Part shown: positions 51,232 to 61,017 of the stretch, in pieces
Numbering within the stretch: position 1 is the stretch's first letter
How the letters are laid out: every line of letters starts with the position of its first letter
From: Ectopseudomonas guguanensis
GTDB lineage: Bacteria; Pseudomonadota; Gammaproteobacteria; Pseudomonadales; Pseudomonadaceae
Direction: 5' to 3'
Length of the DNA: 64,000 nucleotides
Assembly: GCF_900104265.1 (NCBI RefSeq)
Contig: NZ_FNJJ01000004.1
Location: forward strand, 1 to 64,000
Position numbers and translations under genes: made by a program
Notes under the pieces: generated by a model
What the model was told of the DNA's origin: nothing
What the model saw: only the letters and a program-made list of their open reading frames with translations
Databases searched by the model: none

Positions 51232-53409
51232 ATGACTGAACGCGTTCAAGTCGGTGGCCTGCAGGTCGCCAAAGCCCTGTACGACTTCGTGAACAACGAA
51301 GCCATTCCCGGTACCGGCATCGCTGCCGACCAGTTCTGGGCCGGTGCCGCTGCGGTCATCAAGGACCTGGCACCGAAGAACCGTGCCCTGCTGGCCAAGC
51401 GCGACGAGCTGCAGGCACAGATCGATGCCTGGCACCAGGCGCGCAAGGGTCAGGCCCATGACGCCGCTGCCTACAAGGCCTTCCTCCAGGAAATCGGCTA
51501 CCTGCTGCCGGAGCCGGAAGACTTCCAGGCCACCACTGCCAATGTCGACGAAGAGATCGCCCGCCTGGCCGGCCCGCAGCTGGTGGTGCCGGTGATGAAC
51601 GCGCGCTTCGCCCTGAACGCCTCCAACGCCCGCTGGGGCTCGCTGTACGACGCGCTGTACGGCACCGACGTGATCAGCGAAGAAGGCGGCGCCGAGAAGG
51701 GCAAGGGCTACAACAAGGTGCGTGGCGACAAGGTCATCGCCTTCGCCCGCGCCTTCCTCGACGAGGCCGCGCCGCTGACTGCCGGCTCGCACGTCGACTC
51801 CACCGGCTATGCCATCGTCGACGGCAAGCTGGTCGTCGCCCTCAAGGGTGGCAGCAACAGCGGCCTGCGTGACGACGCGCAATTGGTCGGCTTCCAGGGC
51901 GAGGCCGGCGCGCCGATCGCCGTGCTGCTCAAGCACAACGGCCTGCACTTCGAAATCCAGATCGATGCCTCCAGCCCCATCGGCAGCACCGACGCCGCCG
52001 GCGTGAAAGACGTGCTGATGGAAGCCGCGCTGACCACCATCATGGACTGCGAAGACTCCGTCGCCGCCGTCGATGCCGACGACAAGGTGGTGGTCTACCG
52101 TAACTGGCTGGGCCTGATGAAGGGCGACCTGGCCGAAGAAGTGTCCAAGGGCGGCCAGACCTTCACCCGCACCATGAACCCGGACCGCGTCTACACCAAG
52201 CCGGACGGCTCCGAGCTGACCCTGCATGGCCGCTCGCTGCTGTTCGTGCGCAACGTCGGCCACCTGATGACCAACCCGGCCATTCTCGACGCCGAAGGCA
52301 ACGAGATTCCGGAAGGCATCCAGGACGCCCTGTTCACCAGCCTGATCGCGGTGCACAACCTGATCGGCAACACCACGCGCAAGAACACCCGCACCGGCAG
52401 CGTGTACATCGTCAAACCGAAGATGCACGGCCCGGAAGAAGTCGCCTTCGCCAGCGAAATCTTCGCCCGTGTCGAGGATGTACTGGGCCTGGCCCGCAAC
52501 ACCCTGAAGGTCGGCATCATGGACGAAGAGCGCCGCACCACCGTCAACCTCAAGGCCTGCATCAAGGCCGCCAGCGAGCGCGTGGTATTCATCAACACCG
52601 GCTTCCTCGACCGTACCGGTGACGAGATCCACACCTCCATGGAAGCCGGCGCCGTGGTGCGCAAGGCCGCCATGAAGAGCGAGACCTGGATCGGTGCCTA
52701 CGAGAACAACAACGTCGATGTCGGCCTGGCCACCGGTCTGCAGGGCCGCGCGCAGATCGGCAAGGGCATGTGGGCCATGCCGGACCTGATGGCCGCCATG
52801 CTCGAGCAGAAAGTCGCGCACCCGCTGTCCGGCGCCAACACCGCCTGGGTCCCCTCGCCGACCGCCGCCACCCTGCACGCCCTGCACTACCACAAGGTCG
52901 ACGTGTTCGCCCGTCAGGCCGAACTGGCCAAGCGCACCCCGGCTTCGGTGGACGACATCCTGACCATCCCGCTGGCCAAGGACACCAGCTGGTCAGCAGA
53001 AGAAATCCGCAACGAGCTGGACAACAACGCGCAAGGCATCCTCGGCTACGTAGTGCGCTGGATCGACCAGGGCGTCGGCTGCTCCAAGGTGCCGGACATC
53101 AATGACGTCGGCCTGATGGAAGACCGCGCCACCCTGCGCATCTCCAGCCAGTTGCTGGCCAACTGGCTGCGCCACGGCATCGTTACCGAGGCGCAGGTGG
53201 TCGAAAGCCTCAAGCGCATGGCGCCGGTGGTGGATCGCCAGAACGCCAATGACCCGCTGTACCGCCCGCTGGCTCCGGACTTCGACAACAACGTCGCCTT
53301 CCAGGCCGCGCTGGAGCTGGTGATCGAAGGCACCAAGCAGCCCAACGGTTACACCGAGCCGGTGCTGCACCGCCGTCGTCGCGAGTTCAAGGCCAAGAAC
53401 GGTCTGTGA
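51232..53409 (+). CDS. glcB: Malate synthase G
   Basis: This glyoxylate-cycle enzyme joins glyoxylate and acetyl-CoA to malate. The 725-residue monomeric G form is clear from [10 protein letters not shown] at the start, [24 protein letters not shown]-like [52 protein letters not shown] and [15 protein letters not shown]. The start [12 protein letters not shown] at 51232 gives the family length; an upstream in-frame TTG would add ten residues. A weak GAGGCAAGTG precedes it, which fits the idea of leader control. Confidence 0.96.
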   Translation: MTERVQVGGLQVAKALYDFVNNEAIPGTGIAADQFWAGAAAVIKDLAPKNRALLAKRDELQAQIDAWHQARKGQAHDAAAYKAFLQEIGYLLPEPEDFQATTANVDEEIARLAGPQLVVPVMNARFALNASNARWGSLYDALYGTDVISEEGGAEKGKGYNKVRGDKVIAFARAFLDEAAPLTAGSHVDSTGYAIVDGKLVVALKGGSNSGLRDDAQLVGFQGEAGAPIAVLLKHNGLHFEIQIDASSPIGSTDAAGVKDVLMEAALTTIMDCEDSVAAVDADDKVVVYRNWLGLMKGDLAEEVSKGGQTFTRTMNPDRVYTKPDGSELTLHGRSLLFVRNVGHLMTNPAILDAEGNEIPEGIQDALFTSLIAVHNLIGNTTRKNTRTGSVYIVKPKMHGPEEVAFASEIFARVEDVLGLARNTLKVGIMDEERRTTVNLKACIKAASERVVFINTGFLDRTGDEIHTSMEAGAVVRKAAMKSETWIGAYENNNVDVGLATGLQGRAQIGKGMWAMPDLMAAMLEQKVAHPLSGANTAWVPSPTAATLHALHYHKVDVFARQAELAKRTPASVDDILTIPLAKDTSWSAEEIRNELDNNAQGILGYVVRWIDQGVGCSKVPDINDVGLMEDRATLRISSQLLANWLRHGIVTEAQVVESLKRMAPVVDRQNANDPLYRPLAPDFDNNVAFQAALELVIEGTKQPNGYTEPVLHRRRREFKAKNGL

Positions 53410-53430
53410 TGCGGACGCTGCGCGAATGAA

Positions 53431-53457
53431 TAAACCGCCCTCCGGGGCGGTTTTTTA
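53431..53457 (+). terminator. Terminator after glcB
   Basis: AAACCGCCC-TCCG-GGGCGGTTTTTT is a strong intrinsic terminator 22 bp after the glcB stop. Confidence 0.95.
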
Positions 53458-53465
53458 TTGGGCAG

Positions 53466-53487
53466 TCGCGGCTGAAGCCCCTCCCAC
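53466..53487. repeat. REP-like sequence, inverted GTGGGAGGGGCTT family
   Basis: TCGCGGCTGAAGCCCCTCCC then AC is the inverse of the family copy at 4548-4569. It sits just after the glcB terminator. The remaining 170 bp to the next gene show no named feature. Confidence 0.6.
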
Positions 53488-53656
53488 GGAAGCTGAATGT
53501 TTGCTCTTTACGGAATACATGGGCGGGTGCAGTCTGCCCGGGCACAAGTCAGAATTTCGTCAAGACCACGCGCCCGGCACCCTACTTAGGTGCAATGGGC
53601 AACGCGGACAGTCGCGACCACACTGACACCATCCCGAAACTGCGAGGCGCACGCCC

Positions 53657-55588
53657 ATGAGCAAGGCCGACGCGATGGCCGATGCGGGCAAAACTGCGGT
53701 GCTGCAGAACATCCACGGCACCATGGAGTTCCTGCAGAAGTTCCCGCCTTTCAACCAGATGGACACCGCCCACCTGGCGTTTCTGGTCGAGCACTGCCAG
53801 CTGCGCTTCTATGCCGAGGGCGACTCGATCATCAAGCCCAGCGATGGCCCGGTCGAGCACTTCTACATCGTCAAGCAGGGCCGCGTGCACGGCGAGCGCC
53901 CACACAGCGCGAGGCGCGGCACCGAGACCACCTTCGAGATCACGGCCGGCGAATGCTTCCCGCTGGCGGCGCTGATCGGCGAGCGCGCCACGCGCACCGA
54001 ACACCTGGCCGCCGAAGACACCTTCTGCCTGCTGCTGGCCAAGCACGCCTTCATCAAGCTGTTCGCCGTTTCCAACCCGCTGCGCGACTTCGCCCTGCGC
54101 GGGGTCAGCAGCCTGCTCGACCAGGTCAACCAGCAAGTGCAGTTGCGTGCGGTTGAAACCCTCGGCGCGCAGTATTCGCTGGACACCCGCCTGGGCGAAC
54201 TGGCCATGCGCCAACCCATCGGCTGCGCGCCCGACACGCCGCTGCGCGATGCCGTGCGACTGATGCACGAACAGCACGTGGGCAGCATCGTGGTGCTCGA
54301 CCCGGCCGACAAACCGCTGGGCATCTTCACCCTGCGCGATCTGCGCCGGGTGGTCGCCGACGGCGTCGACCTGGCCCAGCAGATCAGCAACCTGATGACG
54401 CCCAACCCCTTCCATCTGGCGCCGGATGCCAGCGCCTTCGATGCCGCCATCGCCATGACCGAGCGACACATCGCCCACGTCTGCCTGGTGGAACACGAGA
54501 AACTCTGCGGGGTGATTTCCGAGCGCGACCTGTTCAGCCTGCAGCGCGTCGACCTGGTGCATCTGGCGCGCACCATCCGTCACGCCGGCAAGGTCGAGAC
54601 GCTGGCCGGGCTGCGCAGCGACATCCGCCTGCTGGTCGATCGCATGCTCGCCCACGGCGCCAGCTCGACGCAGATCACCCATATCGTCACCCTGCTCAAC
54701 GACCACACCGTATGCCGGGTGATCGAGCTGACCCTCGAGGACATGGGCGATCCAGGCATCCCCTTCACCTGGCTGTGCTTCGGCAGCGAAGGCCGCCGCG
54801 AACAGACCCTGCACACCGACCAGGACAACGGCATCCTCTTCGAGGCCAGCGATGCCGCCGAGGCCGCGGCCATTCGCGAGCGCCTGCTACCCATCGCGCG
54901 CGAGATCAACCAGCGCCTGGCACAGTGCGGTTTCACCCTGTGCAAGGGCAACATCATGGCCGGCAATCCCGAGCTGTGCCTGTCGCGCCAGGAATGGTCA
55001 CGGCGCTTCGCCGGCTTCGTCCTCGAAGCCACGCCGGAGAACCTGCTGGGCTCGTCGATCTACTTCGACCTGCGCACCATCTGGGGCCCGGACGAAGGCT
55101 GCGAGCAACTGCGCGAGGAGCTGCTCCGCCGCGTCGCCAGCAACAGCCTGTTCCAGAAGATGCTGGCCGAGAACGCCCTGCGCCAGCGCCCACCGGTCGG
55201 GCGCTTCCGCGATTTCGTGGTGGCACGTTCCGGCGCCGACAAGGACACCCTGGACCTCAAGGTGCAGGGCCTGACGCCTTTCGTCGACGGGGCGCGCCTG
55301 CTCGCGCTGGCCAATGGCATCGGCGCGGTCGGCACCCTGGAGCGCTTGCGTGCGCTGATCGCCAAGGGCGTGATCGATGCGCTGGACGGCGCCGCCTATG
55401 AAGAGGCCTACCACTTCATTCAGCAGACGCGCATGCAGCAGCACCAGCTGCAGGCACGCGATGAGCTGCCCTACTCCAATCGGGTCGACCCCGACCACCT
55501 CAACCACCTGGACCGGCGTATTCTGCGCGAGTCGTTCCGCCAGGCGCAGCGCCTGCAGAGCAGCCTGGCCATGAGGTATCAGCTATGA
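53657..55588 (+). CDS. Cyclic-nucleotide-binding/CBS/DUF294 nucleotidyltransferase-like protein
   Basis: The 643-residue protein has domains in this order: cNMP-binding fold (about 20-150: FPPFNQMDTAHLAFLVEHCQ, VEHFYIVKQGRVHG), a pair of CBS domains (about 185-310: LGELAMRQPIGCAPDTPLRD, HVGSIVVLDPADKPLGIFTL), DUF294 nucleotidyltransferase with GSEGRREQTLHTDQDNGILF (GS...D.D metal site) and a DUF294 C-terminal domain. Such proteins are predicted signal-transduction nucleotidyltransferases and in many proteobacteria are encoded near VC_2705-type acetate-like symporters. Its stop overlaps the next start (ATGA). Confidence 0.9.
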   Translation: MSKADAMADAGKTAVLQNIHGTMEFLQKFPPFNQMDTAHLAFLVEHCQLRFYAEGDSIIKPSDGPVEHFYIVKQGRVHGERPHSARRGTETTFEITAGECFPLAALIGERATRTEHLAAEDTFCLLLAKHAFIKLFAVSNPLRDFALRGVSSLLDQVNQQVQLRAVETLGAQYSLDTRLGELAMRQPIGCAPDTPLRDAVRLMHEQHVGSIVVLDPADKPLGIFTLRDLRRVVADGVDLAQQISNLMTPNPFHLAPDASAFDAAIAMTERHIAHVCLVEHEKLCGVISERDLFSLQRVDLVHLARTIRHAGKVETLAGLRSDIRLLVDRMLAHGASSTQITHIVTLLNDHTVCRVIELTLEDMGDPGIPFTWLCFGSEGRREQTLHTDQDNGILFEASDAAEAAAIRERLLPIAREINQRLAQCGFTLCKGNIMAGNPELCLSRQEWSRRFAGFVLEATPENLLGSSIYFDLRTIWGPDEGCEQLREELLRRVASNSLFQKMLAENALRQRPPVGRFRDFVVARSGADKDTLDLKVQGLTPFVDGARLLALANGIGAVGTLERLRALIAKGVIDALDGAAYEEAYHFIQQTRMQQHQLQARDELPYSNRVDPDHLNHLDRRILRESFRQAQRLQSSLAMRYQL

Positions 55589-56286
55589 GCAAGTTCACCT
55601 GGTTCACCGGCCGTGGTCCGGCCCTGACCCAGCAGCAGTTGCAGCGCCGCGACGAGCTGAGAATGCCGGCGCCCTTCGACGAGCGCCCGCTGCATCAGCA
55701 GCGCTTCGTCGTGCTCGATCTGGAAACCACCGGCCTGAACATGCGCCGTGATCAGGTGCTGGCCATCGGCGCGGTGGTGATCGACAACGGCGCCATCGAC
55801 TTCGCCGAACAGTTCGAATGCACGCTGCACCAGCCCGATCATCAGGCCAGCGCCAGCACCCTGATTCACGGCATCGCCCCCAGTGAAGTGGCCCGCGGCG
55901 TCGATCCCGCGGAGGCGCTGCTGGAATTCATGGAGTTCGTCGGCAGCAGCCCGCTGCTGGCCTTCCACGCGGGCTTCGACCAGCGCATGCTGGCCCGCGC
56001 ACTCAAGCAGCACCTGGGCTATCGCCTGCAGCACAGCTTCTTCGACGTAGCCGAGATCGCTCCGCTGCTGTGCCCGCAGTCACGCATCCGTCAGGGAGGG
56101 CTGGACGAGTGGGTCGCCGAATTCGGCCTACAGGTACACCAGCGGCACAACGCCAGCGCCGACGCCCTGGTCACCGCCGAACTGGCGCTGATGCTGTTCA
56201 GCAAGGCGCGCCGTCAGGGTATCGACAGTCTTTGCGAGCTGGAGCGTCAGCTGGCCAGCCGGCGCAGGCGCCAGCAGGCGATGTGA
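55585..56286 (+). CDS. 3'-5' exonuclease, DNA polymerase III epsilon-like (DEDDh)
   Basis: The 233-residue protein has an exonuclease domain with VVLDLETTGLNMRRDQVLAI (DEDD motif I, D and E), LLAFHAGFDQRMLARAL (motif II) and QRHNASADALVTAEL (motif III, H/D). It is not DnaQ itself (it lacks the tail that binds PolC) but a DnaQ-like paralogue. Translational coupling to the DUF294 gene (ATGA) suggests a shared task. Confidence 0.9.
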   Translation: MSKFTWFTGRGPALTQQQLQRRDELRMPAPFDERPLHQQRFVVLDLETTGLNMRRDQVLAIGAVVIDNGAIDFAEQFECTLHQPDHQASASTLIHGIAPSEVARGVDPAEALLEFMEFVGSSPLLAFHAGFDQRMLARALKQHLGYRLQHSFFDVAEIAPLLCPQSRIRQGGLDEWVAEFGLQVHQRHNASADALVTAELALMLFSKARRQGIDSLCELERQLASRRRRQQAM

Positions 56287-56362
56287 CCAACGCGCACCAC
56301 GGCGTAATTGCAACGCTTCCTTGGCCCTGACCTCTTCTGCAATAGAGCAATTCACCATCCCC

Positions 56363-56418
56363 GGTACGCACGGCGCACCCTACGGATTGGCGCCCACGTA
56401 GGGTGCGCCGTGCGCACC
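56363..56418. repeat. Inverted REP pair between two convergent genes
   Basis: Copies at 56363-56383 and 56398-56418 face each other in the 146-bp gap between the exonuclease and trhP, whose ends converge. Confidence 0.85.
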
Positions 56419-56432
56419 AGCGCCCTCGCGCG

Positions 56433-57737
56433 CTACAGATCGCGCATCAGCAGACCGTATTCCAGTTGCACATCCGCCGGCAGCGGCAAATACAGGACGT
56501 GGCCGTCGCCAGGCGCCACCGGCTGCGCCTGCCCTTGAGCGTTCTGCAGGTGCTCCAGACTGAAACGCAGGTTGCCCTGCGGCGTCATCAGCTCCAAGCC
56601 ATCACCCACGGCGAAGCGGTTCTTCACCCGCACCTCGACCAGTTCGCCACGGCGCTCGCCGGTCAGCTCGCCGACGAACTGCTGACGCTCCGACACCGAG
56701 CTGCCGCGCTGGTAGTTCTGATACTCGTCATGCACATGGCGGCGCAGGAAGCCCTCGGTGTAGCCACGGTGCGCCAGTGACTCCAGGCTGCCCAGCAGAC
56801 TCGGATCGAACGGCTTGCCGGCCAGCGCATCGTCGATGGCGCGGCGGTAGACCTGCGCGGTGCGCGCCACGTAGAAATGGCTCTTGGTGCGCCCTTCGAT
56901 CTTCAGCGAATGCACGCCCATGCGCACCAGGCCCTCGACGTGCTGCACCGCACGCAGGTCCTTGGAGTTCATGATGTAGGTGCCGTGCTCGTCTTCGAAG
57001 GCGGCCATTTCCTCGCCCGGCCGGCCCGACTCTTCGAGCACGAAGGCCTGGGTGGTCGGCGCACCCCGGCCCAGGGTCGGCTCGACCACACGGACGATCT
57101 CGCCCAGTTCGTTCTCGCTCGCAGGCGTGGCCTGGTACTGCCAGCGGCAAGCGTTGGTGCAGGTGCCCTGGTTGGGATCGCGGCGATTGATGTAGCCCGA
57201 CAGCAGGCAGCGCCCGGAGTAGGCCATGCACAGCGCGCCATGGACGAACACTTCCAGCTCCATGCCGGGCACCTCGCTGCGGATCTCCTCGATTTCCTCC
57301 AGCGACAGCTCGCGCGACAGGATCACCCGCGTCAGCCCCTGCTGGCGCCAGAACTCGACGCTGGCCCAGTTCACCGCATTGGCCTGCACCGACAGGTGAA
57401 TCGGCATCTGCGGATAGTGCTGACGCACCAGCATGATCAGGCCGGGGTCGGACATGATCAGCGCATCGGGACGCATCTCGATCACCGGCGCCAGGTCCTT
57501 GAGGAAGGTCCTGAGCTTGGCGTTGTGCGGGGCGATGTTGACCACCACGAACTGCTTGCCCTGCGCGTGCGCCTCATCGATGCCGAGGGCGAGGTTGGCG
57601 TGGTCGAACTCGTTGTTGCGCACGCGCAGGCTGTAACGCGGCTGCCCGGCATACACCGCATCGGCGCCGTAGGCGAAGGCGTAGCGCATGTTCTTCAGGG
57701 TACCGGCTGGCGACAACAGTTCGGGAAAACGGGGCAT
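56433..57737 (-). CDS. trhP: tRNA 5-hydroxyuridine modification protein TrhP (YegQ, U32 peptidase family)
   Basis: TrhP makes 5-hydroxyuridine at the tRNA wobble position using prephenate. The 434-residue protein has PELLSPAGTLKNMRYAFAYG and ADAVYAGQPRYSLRVR at the start, LSVQANAVNWASVEFW in the middle and the four-cysteine region FVHGALCMAYSGRCLLSGYI with QGTCTNACRW that binds an iron-sulfur cluster. MGVHSLKIEGRTKSHFYVAR is also family-typical. It was formerly annotated as a collagenase-like protease. Confidence 0.93.
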   Translation of the reverse strand: MPRFPELLSPAGTLKNMRYAFAYGADAVYAGQPRYSLRVRNNEFDHANLALGIDEAHAQGKQFVVVNIAPHNAKLRTFLKDLAPVIEMRPDALIMSDPGLIMLVRQHYPQMPIHLSVQANAVNWASVEFWRQQGLTRVILSRELSLEEIEEIRSEVPGMELEVFVHGALCMAYSGRCLLSGYINRRDPNQGTCTNACRWQYQATPASENELGEIVRVVEPTLGRGAPTTQAFVLEESGRPGEEMAAFEDEHGTYIMNSKDLRAVQHVEGLVRMGVHSLKIEGRTKSHFYVARTAQVYRRAIDDALAGKPFDPSLLGSLESLAHRGYTEGFLRRHVHDEYQNYQRGSSVSERQQFVGELTGERRGELVEVRVKNRFAVGDGLELMTPQGNLRFSLEHLQNAQGQAQPVAPGDGHVLYLPLPADVQLEYGLLMRDL

Positions 57738-57855
57738 GACCGCAGGCTCGAAAAATCAGGGGCTGGCGATTCTATGCAGGTGGCAGGCGTAGATATTGAC
57801 CTGGGTCTATCGGGCGCTGAAAAGCGGCCGAGTCAGGCACCATCAGTGAAGGGGC

Positions 57856-57962
57856 GGTGCGCACGGCGCACCCTACAGTAAGAGGCATCAGCAAATAGGG
57901 CGTGGTCGCCCAGTTCACGCGCACCGATGCTGCGCTTTCGCGTAGGGTGCGCCGCGCGCACC
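57856..57962. repeat. Inverted REP pair downstream of the 168-residue protein
   Basis: Copies at 57856-57876 (GGTGCGCACGGCGCACCCTA) and 57942-57962 (GTAGGGTGCGCCGCGCGCAC) flank about 65 bp of unremarkable sequence. They lie between trhP and the gene at 57988. Confidence 0.85.
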
Positions 57963-57987
57963 ACTGCCGCGACGCAAGAATGAAAGG

Positions 57988-58494
57988 CTAGCGACACACC
58001 TGCCGGTAGAGCAGGTCGTCCTTGCCGATGCGCTTGAGCTGCGCCAGCTGCGGCTGCTTCTGCGCATCCAGCGGCAGCAGTTCGGCGGTCGTGCAGTTGA
58101 GCAGATGCGCCTGGTGCGCGACGTGATCGATATGCTGCTTCTCGAAGCGATAGAGCATGAACTCGGCTACCTGCGCGTCCGCCACCTGCTCGCGCACGAC
58201 GCTCTTGCTGTCGAGCACGGTGAAGGCGGTGACCATCGGCACGAAGTAGCTCCACGGGCGCCAGAACACATGGCCCGCCTCGGTCGCCACCACGACCGAC
58301 TCCGCGGGCTGGCGCGCCTGCTGATGCTCGAACCAGGAGTACTCGTAGAACACCTGATAACCCAGCATCCCCAGGCCACCGAACAGCGGCACGATCCACT
58401 TCGGCAGTTTGTTGCGCGTCAGTTTGCGCAGCAGCAGGGCGATACCGGCAGCGCCGAGCCCCGCCACCACGATGGCAAGCAAAGTCCACAACAT
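57988..58494 (-). CDS. Hypothetical membrane protein
   Basis: The 168-residue protein has an N-terminal membrane helix (MLWTLLAIVVAGLGAAGIAL), a second hydrophobic region (WIVPLFGGLGMLGYQVFYEY) and a soluble C-terminal part containing SWFEHQQARQPAESVVVA and NCTTAELLPLD. I do not recognise the family. It is in the same direction as the symporter genes upstream but separated from them by a strong terminator, so it is transcribed alone. Confidence 0.72.
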   Translation of the reverse strand: MLWTLLAIVVAGLGAAGIALLLRKLTRNKLPKWIVPLFGGLGMLGYQVFYEYSWFEHQQARQPAESVVVATEAGHVFWRPWSYFVPMVTAFTVLDSKSVVREQVADAQVAEFMLYRFEKQHIDHVAHQAHLLNCTTAELLPLDAQKQPQLAQLKRIGKDDLLYRQVCR

Positions 58495-58507
58495 ATGACT
58501 GTTCCCG

Positions 58508-58539
58508 AAAAAAGACGGGCCTCCACTGGAGGCCCGTCT
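58508..58539 (-). terminator. Terminator after the VC_2705-type symporter
   Basis: On the minus strand AGACGGGCCTCC-AGT-GGAGGCCCGTCT is a perfect 12-bp stem followed by five Ts. It lies about 47 bp after the symporter stop at 58586. Confidence 0.92.
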
Positions 58540-58585
58540 GTCAGACCCTGGACCATCGACCGATGGCGTCAGGCCCGGATTATGC

Positions 58586-60355
58586 TCAGTGGCTCAGAGC
58601 GGCACCAGCACCTTTAGGGGTACGCACGCTTTCCACCAGGTCCTGGATTTCCTGCGGCGGCTCGGCGGTGACCATCGACACGGCGTAGGCCACGGCGAAG
58701 TTGATCAGGGCGCCGACGGTACCGAAGGAAGCCGGGGAGATACCCATGAACCACTGGTCCGGGGTGTTTGGCAGCATGTTGGTCCCCGGAACGAAGAACC
58801 AGCCCAGGTAGGTGAAGATGTACAGCAGGGTGATCACCAGGCCGGCGACCATACCGCAGATCGCGCCCTTGTCGTTCATGCGCTTGGAGAAGATCCCCAT
58901 CATCAGCACCGGGAACAGCGTCGCCGCGGCGATACCGAAGGCCAGCGCCACCACCTGCGCGGCGAACCCTGGTGGATTCAGGCCGAGATAGGTCGCCAGC
59001 AGGATCGCGCAAGCCATGGAGATCCGCGCTGCGCGCATTTCCCCCCTCTCGCTGATCTTCGGATTGATCAAGGTCTTGATCAGGTCATGACTGATGGCCG
59101 AAGAAATCGCCAGCAACAATCCCGCAGCCGTCGACAGGGCCGCCGCAATGGCGCCCGCCGCGATCAGGCCGACCACCCAGCCGGGCAGGTTGGCGATCTC
59201 CGGGTTGGCCAGCACCAGGATGTCGTTGTTCACGGTCAGCTCATTGCCGTTCCAGCCACGCTCCTGAGCGGTCGGCGTGAAGGCCGGTGCGGCATCGTTG
59301 TACATCTGGATGCGACCGTCGCCATTCTTGTCTTCCCACTTGATCAGGCCGGTCTGTTCCCAGTTCTTGACCCACTGCGGACGCTCGTCATAGGACAGCG
59401 CCGGAGCAGAAGCGCCTTGCGGATAGATGGTGGTCACCAGGTTCAGGCGTGCCATGGAGGCCACGGCCGGAGCGGTGAGGTACAGCAGGGCGATGAAGAT
59501 CAGGGTCCAGCCAGCCGACCAGCGTGCGTCGGAAACCTTCGGCACGGTGAAGAAGCGGATGATCACGTGCGGCAGACCGGCGGTACCGATCATCAGCGAC
59601 ATGGTGAACAGCACCATGTTCAGCTTGTTGTCGACATCGGCGGTGTAGGCAGCGAAGCCCAGCTCACGCACCACTTCATCGAGCTTCTGCAGCAGCGGCA
59701 CGCCGGACTCGACGTGGTCCCCGAACAGGCCCAGCGGCGGGATCGGATTACCGGTCAGTTGCAGGGAGATGAAGATGGCCGGAATGGTGTAGGCCACGAT
59801 CAGCACCACGTACTGCGCCACCTGGGTGTAGGTGATGCCCTTCATGCCGCCGAATACGGCGTAGGCGAACACCACAGCCGCGGCGATCCAGATACCGGTG
59901 GAGTTGCTCACCTCGAGGAAGCGCGAGAAGGCCACACCGGCGCCGGCCATCTGACCGATCACGTAGGTCACGGAGATGATCACCAGGCAGATCACCGCAG
60001 TCAGGCGTGCGCCGCGACTGTAGAAGCGATCACCGATGAAATCCGGCACGGTGAACTTGCCGAACTTGCGCAGGTAGGGTGCCAGCAGCATCGCCAGCAG
60101 CACGTAGCCGCCGGTCCAGCCCATGAGGAAGGTGGAGTTGGCATAACCGCCGGCGGCAATCAGGCCCGCCATGGAGATGAAGGAGGCTGCGGACATCCAG
60201 TCAGCGGCCGTCGCCATGCCGTTAGTGACCGGATGCACACCACCGCCGGCGACGTAGAACTCTTTGGTGGAGCCGGCACGCGCCCAGATGGCGATGCCGA
60301 TGTAGAGCGCGAAGGACGCACCTACGAACAACATGTTGATGACGAATTGGCTCAT
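58586..60355 (-). CDS. Sodium:solute symporter, VC_2705 subfamily (ActP-like)
   Basis: The 589-residue protein has about 13-14 hydrophobic helices of the SSS family: GSTKEFYVAGGGVHPVTNGM, ATAADWMSAASFISMAG, VPDFIGDRFYSRGARLTAVI and TAAGLLLAISSAISHDLIKT are typical. VC_2705-type members resemble acetate permease ActP and pair with a DUF4212 small subunit, as here. A short organic acid is the likely substrate. An extra loop near residue 340 holds an EF-hand-like DKNGDGRI. The upstream small gene ends 3 bp before the start. Confidence 0.9.
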   Translation of the reverse strand: MSQFVINMLFVGASFALYIGIAIWARAGSTKEFYVAGGGVHPVTNGMATAADWMSAASFISMAGLIAAGGYANSTFLMGWTGGYVLLAMLLAPYLRKFGKFTVPDFIGDRFYSRGARLTAVICLVIISVTYVIGQMAGAGVAFSRFLEVSNSTGIWIAAAVVFAYAVFGGMKGITYTQVAQYVVLIVAYTIPAIFISLQLTGNPIPPLGLFGDHVESGVPLLQKLDEVVRELGFAAYTADVDNKLNMVLFTMSLMIGTAGLPHVIIRFFTVPKVSDARWSAGWTLIFIALLYLTAPAVASMARLNLVTTIYPQGASAPALSYDERPQWVKNWEQTGLIKWEDKNGDGRIQMYNDAAPAFTPTAQERGWNGNELTVNNDILVLANPEIANLPGWVVGLIAAGAIAAALSTAAGLLLAISSAISHDLIKTLINPKISERGEMRAARISMACAILLATYLGLNPPGFAAQVVALAFGIAAATLFPVLMMGIFSKRMNDKGAICGMVAGLVITLLYIFTYLGWFFVPGTNMLPNTPDQWFMGISPASFGTVGALINFAVAYAVSMVTAEPPQEIQDLVESVRTPKGAGAALSH

Positions 60356-60358
60356 GAC

Positions 60359-60619
60359 TTACTCCTCGACGCCAAATTCTTTATCGAGTTTGTTCAGTCT
60401 CCACGCGTAGTGAAAAATGAGCCCGATGAAGAAGAGGATTGAGCCTTGCTGCGCGAACCAGAATCCGAGGTCGGAGCCGCCAACGGAGATTCCCGCGACC
60501 ATCGGGCGCAGAATCATGGCGAATCCGTAGGAAACCAGCGCCCAGACAACCAGGCTCCAGGTGATGAGCCGCACGTTGGCCTTCCAGTAGGCCGCGGCAT
60601 TTGCTTTTTCAGAAGTCAT
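60359..60619 (-). CDS. Small subunit of VC_2705-type symporter (DUF4212)
   Basis: The 86-residue protein has two membrane helices (NVRLITWSLVVWALVSYGFA and SDLGFWFAQQGSILFFIGLI), then FHYAWRLNKLDKEFGVEE. DUF4212 proteins accompany VC_2705-type symporters and are thought to be small subunits. It lies 3 bp before the symporter. GGAGGCGTCT precedes its ATG at 60617-60619. Confidence 0.9.
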   Translation of the reverse strand: MTSEKANAAAYWKANVRLITWSLVVWALVSYGFAMILRPMVAGISVGGSDLGFWFAQQGSILFFIGLIFHYAWRLNKLDKEFGVEE

Positions 60620-60799
60620 AGACGCCTCCGGTTATTGTTATTCTGATGCAGCTTCAAGCTAGCAGCAGGCCAGCTCCGGCCGACAGCTAGACATTGGTAT
60701 TAGCCGCCGTGCCACGTTTCGGACAGGGGTCGGAAACGCTGGAAACTGTAGAAGAAAAACGATGGCTGCCAAGGCGAACCCTGCAATAAGCATGCATTT

Positions 60800-60818
60800 G
60801 ATAATGATTCTCTGAATC
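60800..60818. promoter_or_regulatory. Fur-box-like site
   Basis: GATAATGATTCTCTGAATC matches 14 of 19 positions of the Fur consensus GATAATGATAATCATTATC, with a perfect first half. It lies 50 bp before the signal-peptide-like ORF at 60868. It may control that remnant or be fortuitous. Confidence 0.5.
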
Positions 60819-61017
60819 ACTGGAATCCCGGGTCCTCACCTACCCTCCGCCCCCAAGGATTCACACCATGCGACGCCTGGTCGTCCCGCTTCTCGCCCTG
60901 CCCGCTCTCGCTGCTCCCCCTCCGAACACAGCCTGCCCTGACCCATTCCAAAAGGAGCGAGAGGGCTGGTTGTGCCCGACCGGGATTTGCTCCTGGCGGA
61001 CGATGCAGGAGCCGCAG

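Noticed and set aside
60690..60720. Sigma-54-like TGGCACG upstream of the symporter operon on the minus strand.
   Set aside because: The required GC dinucleotide at the -12 position is absent (AA at the correct spacing).
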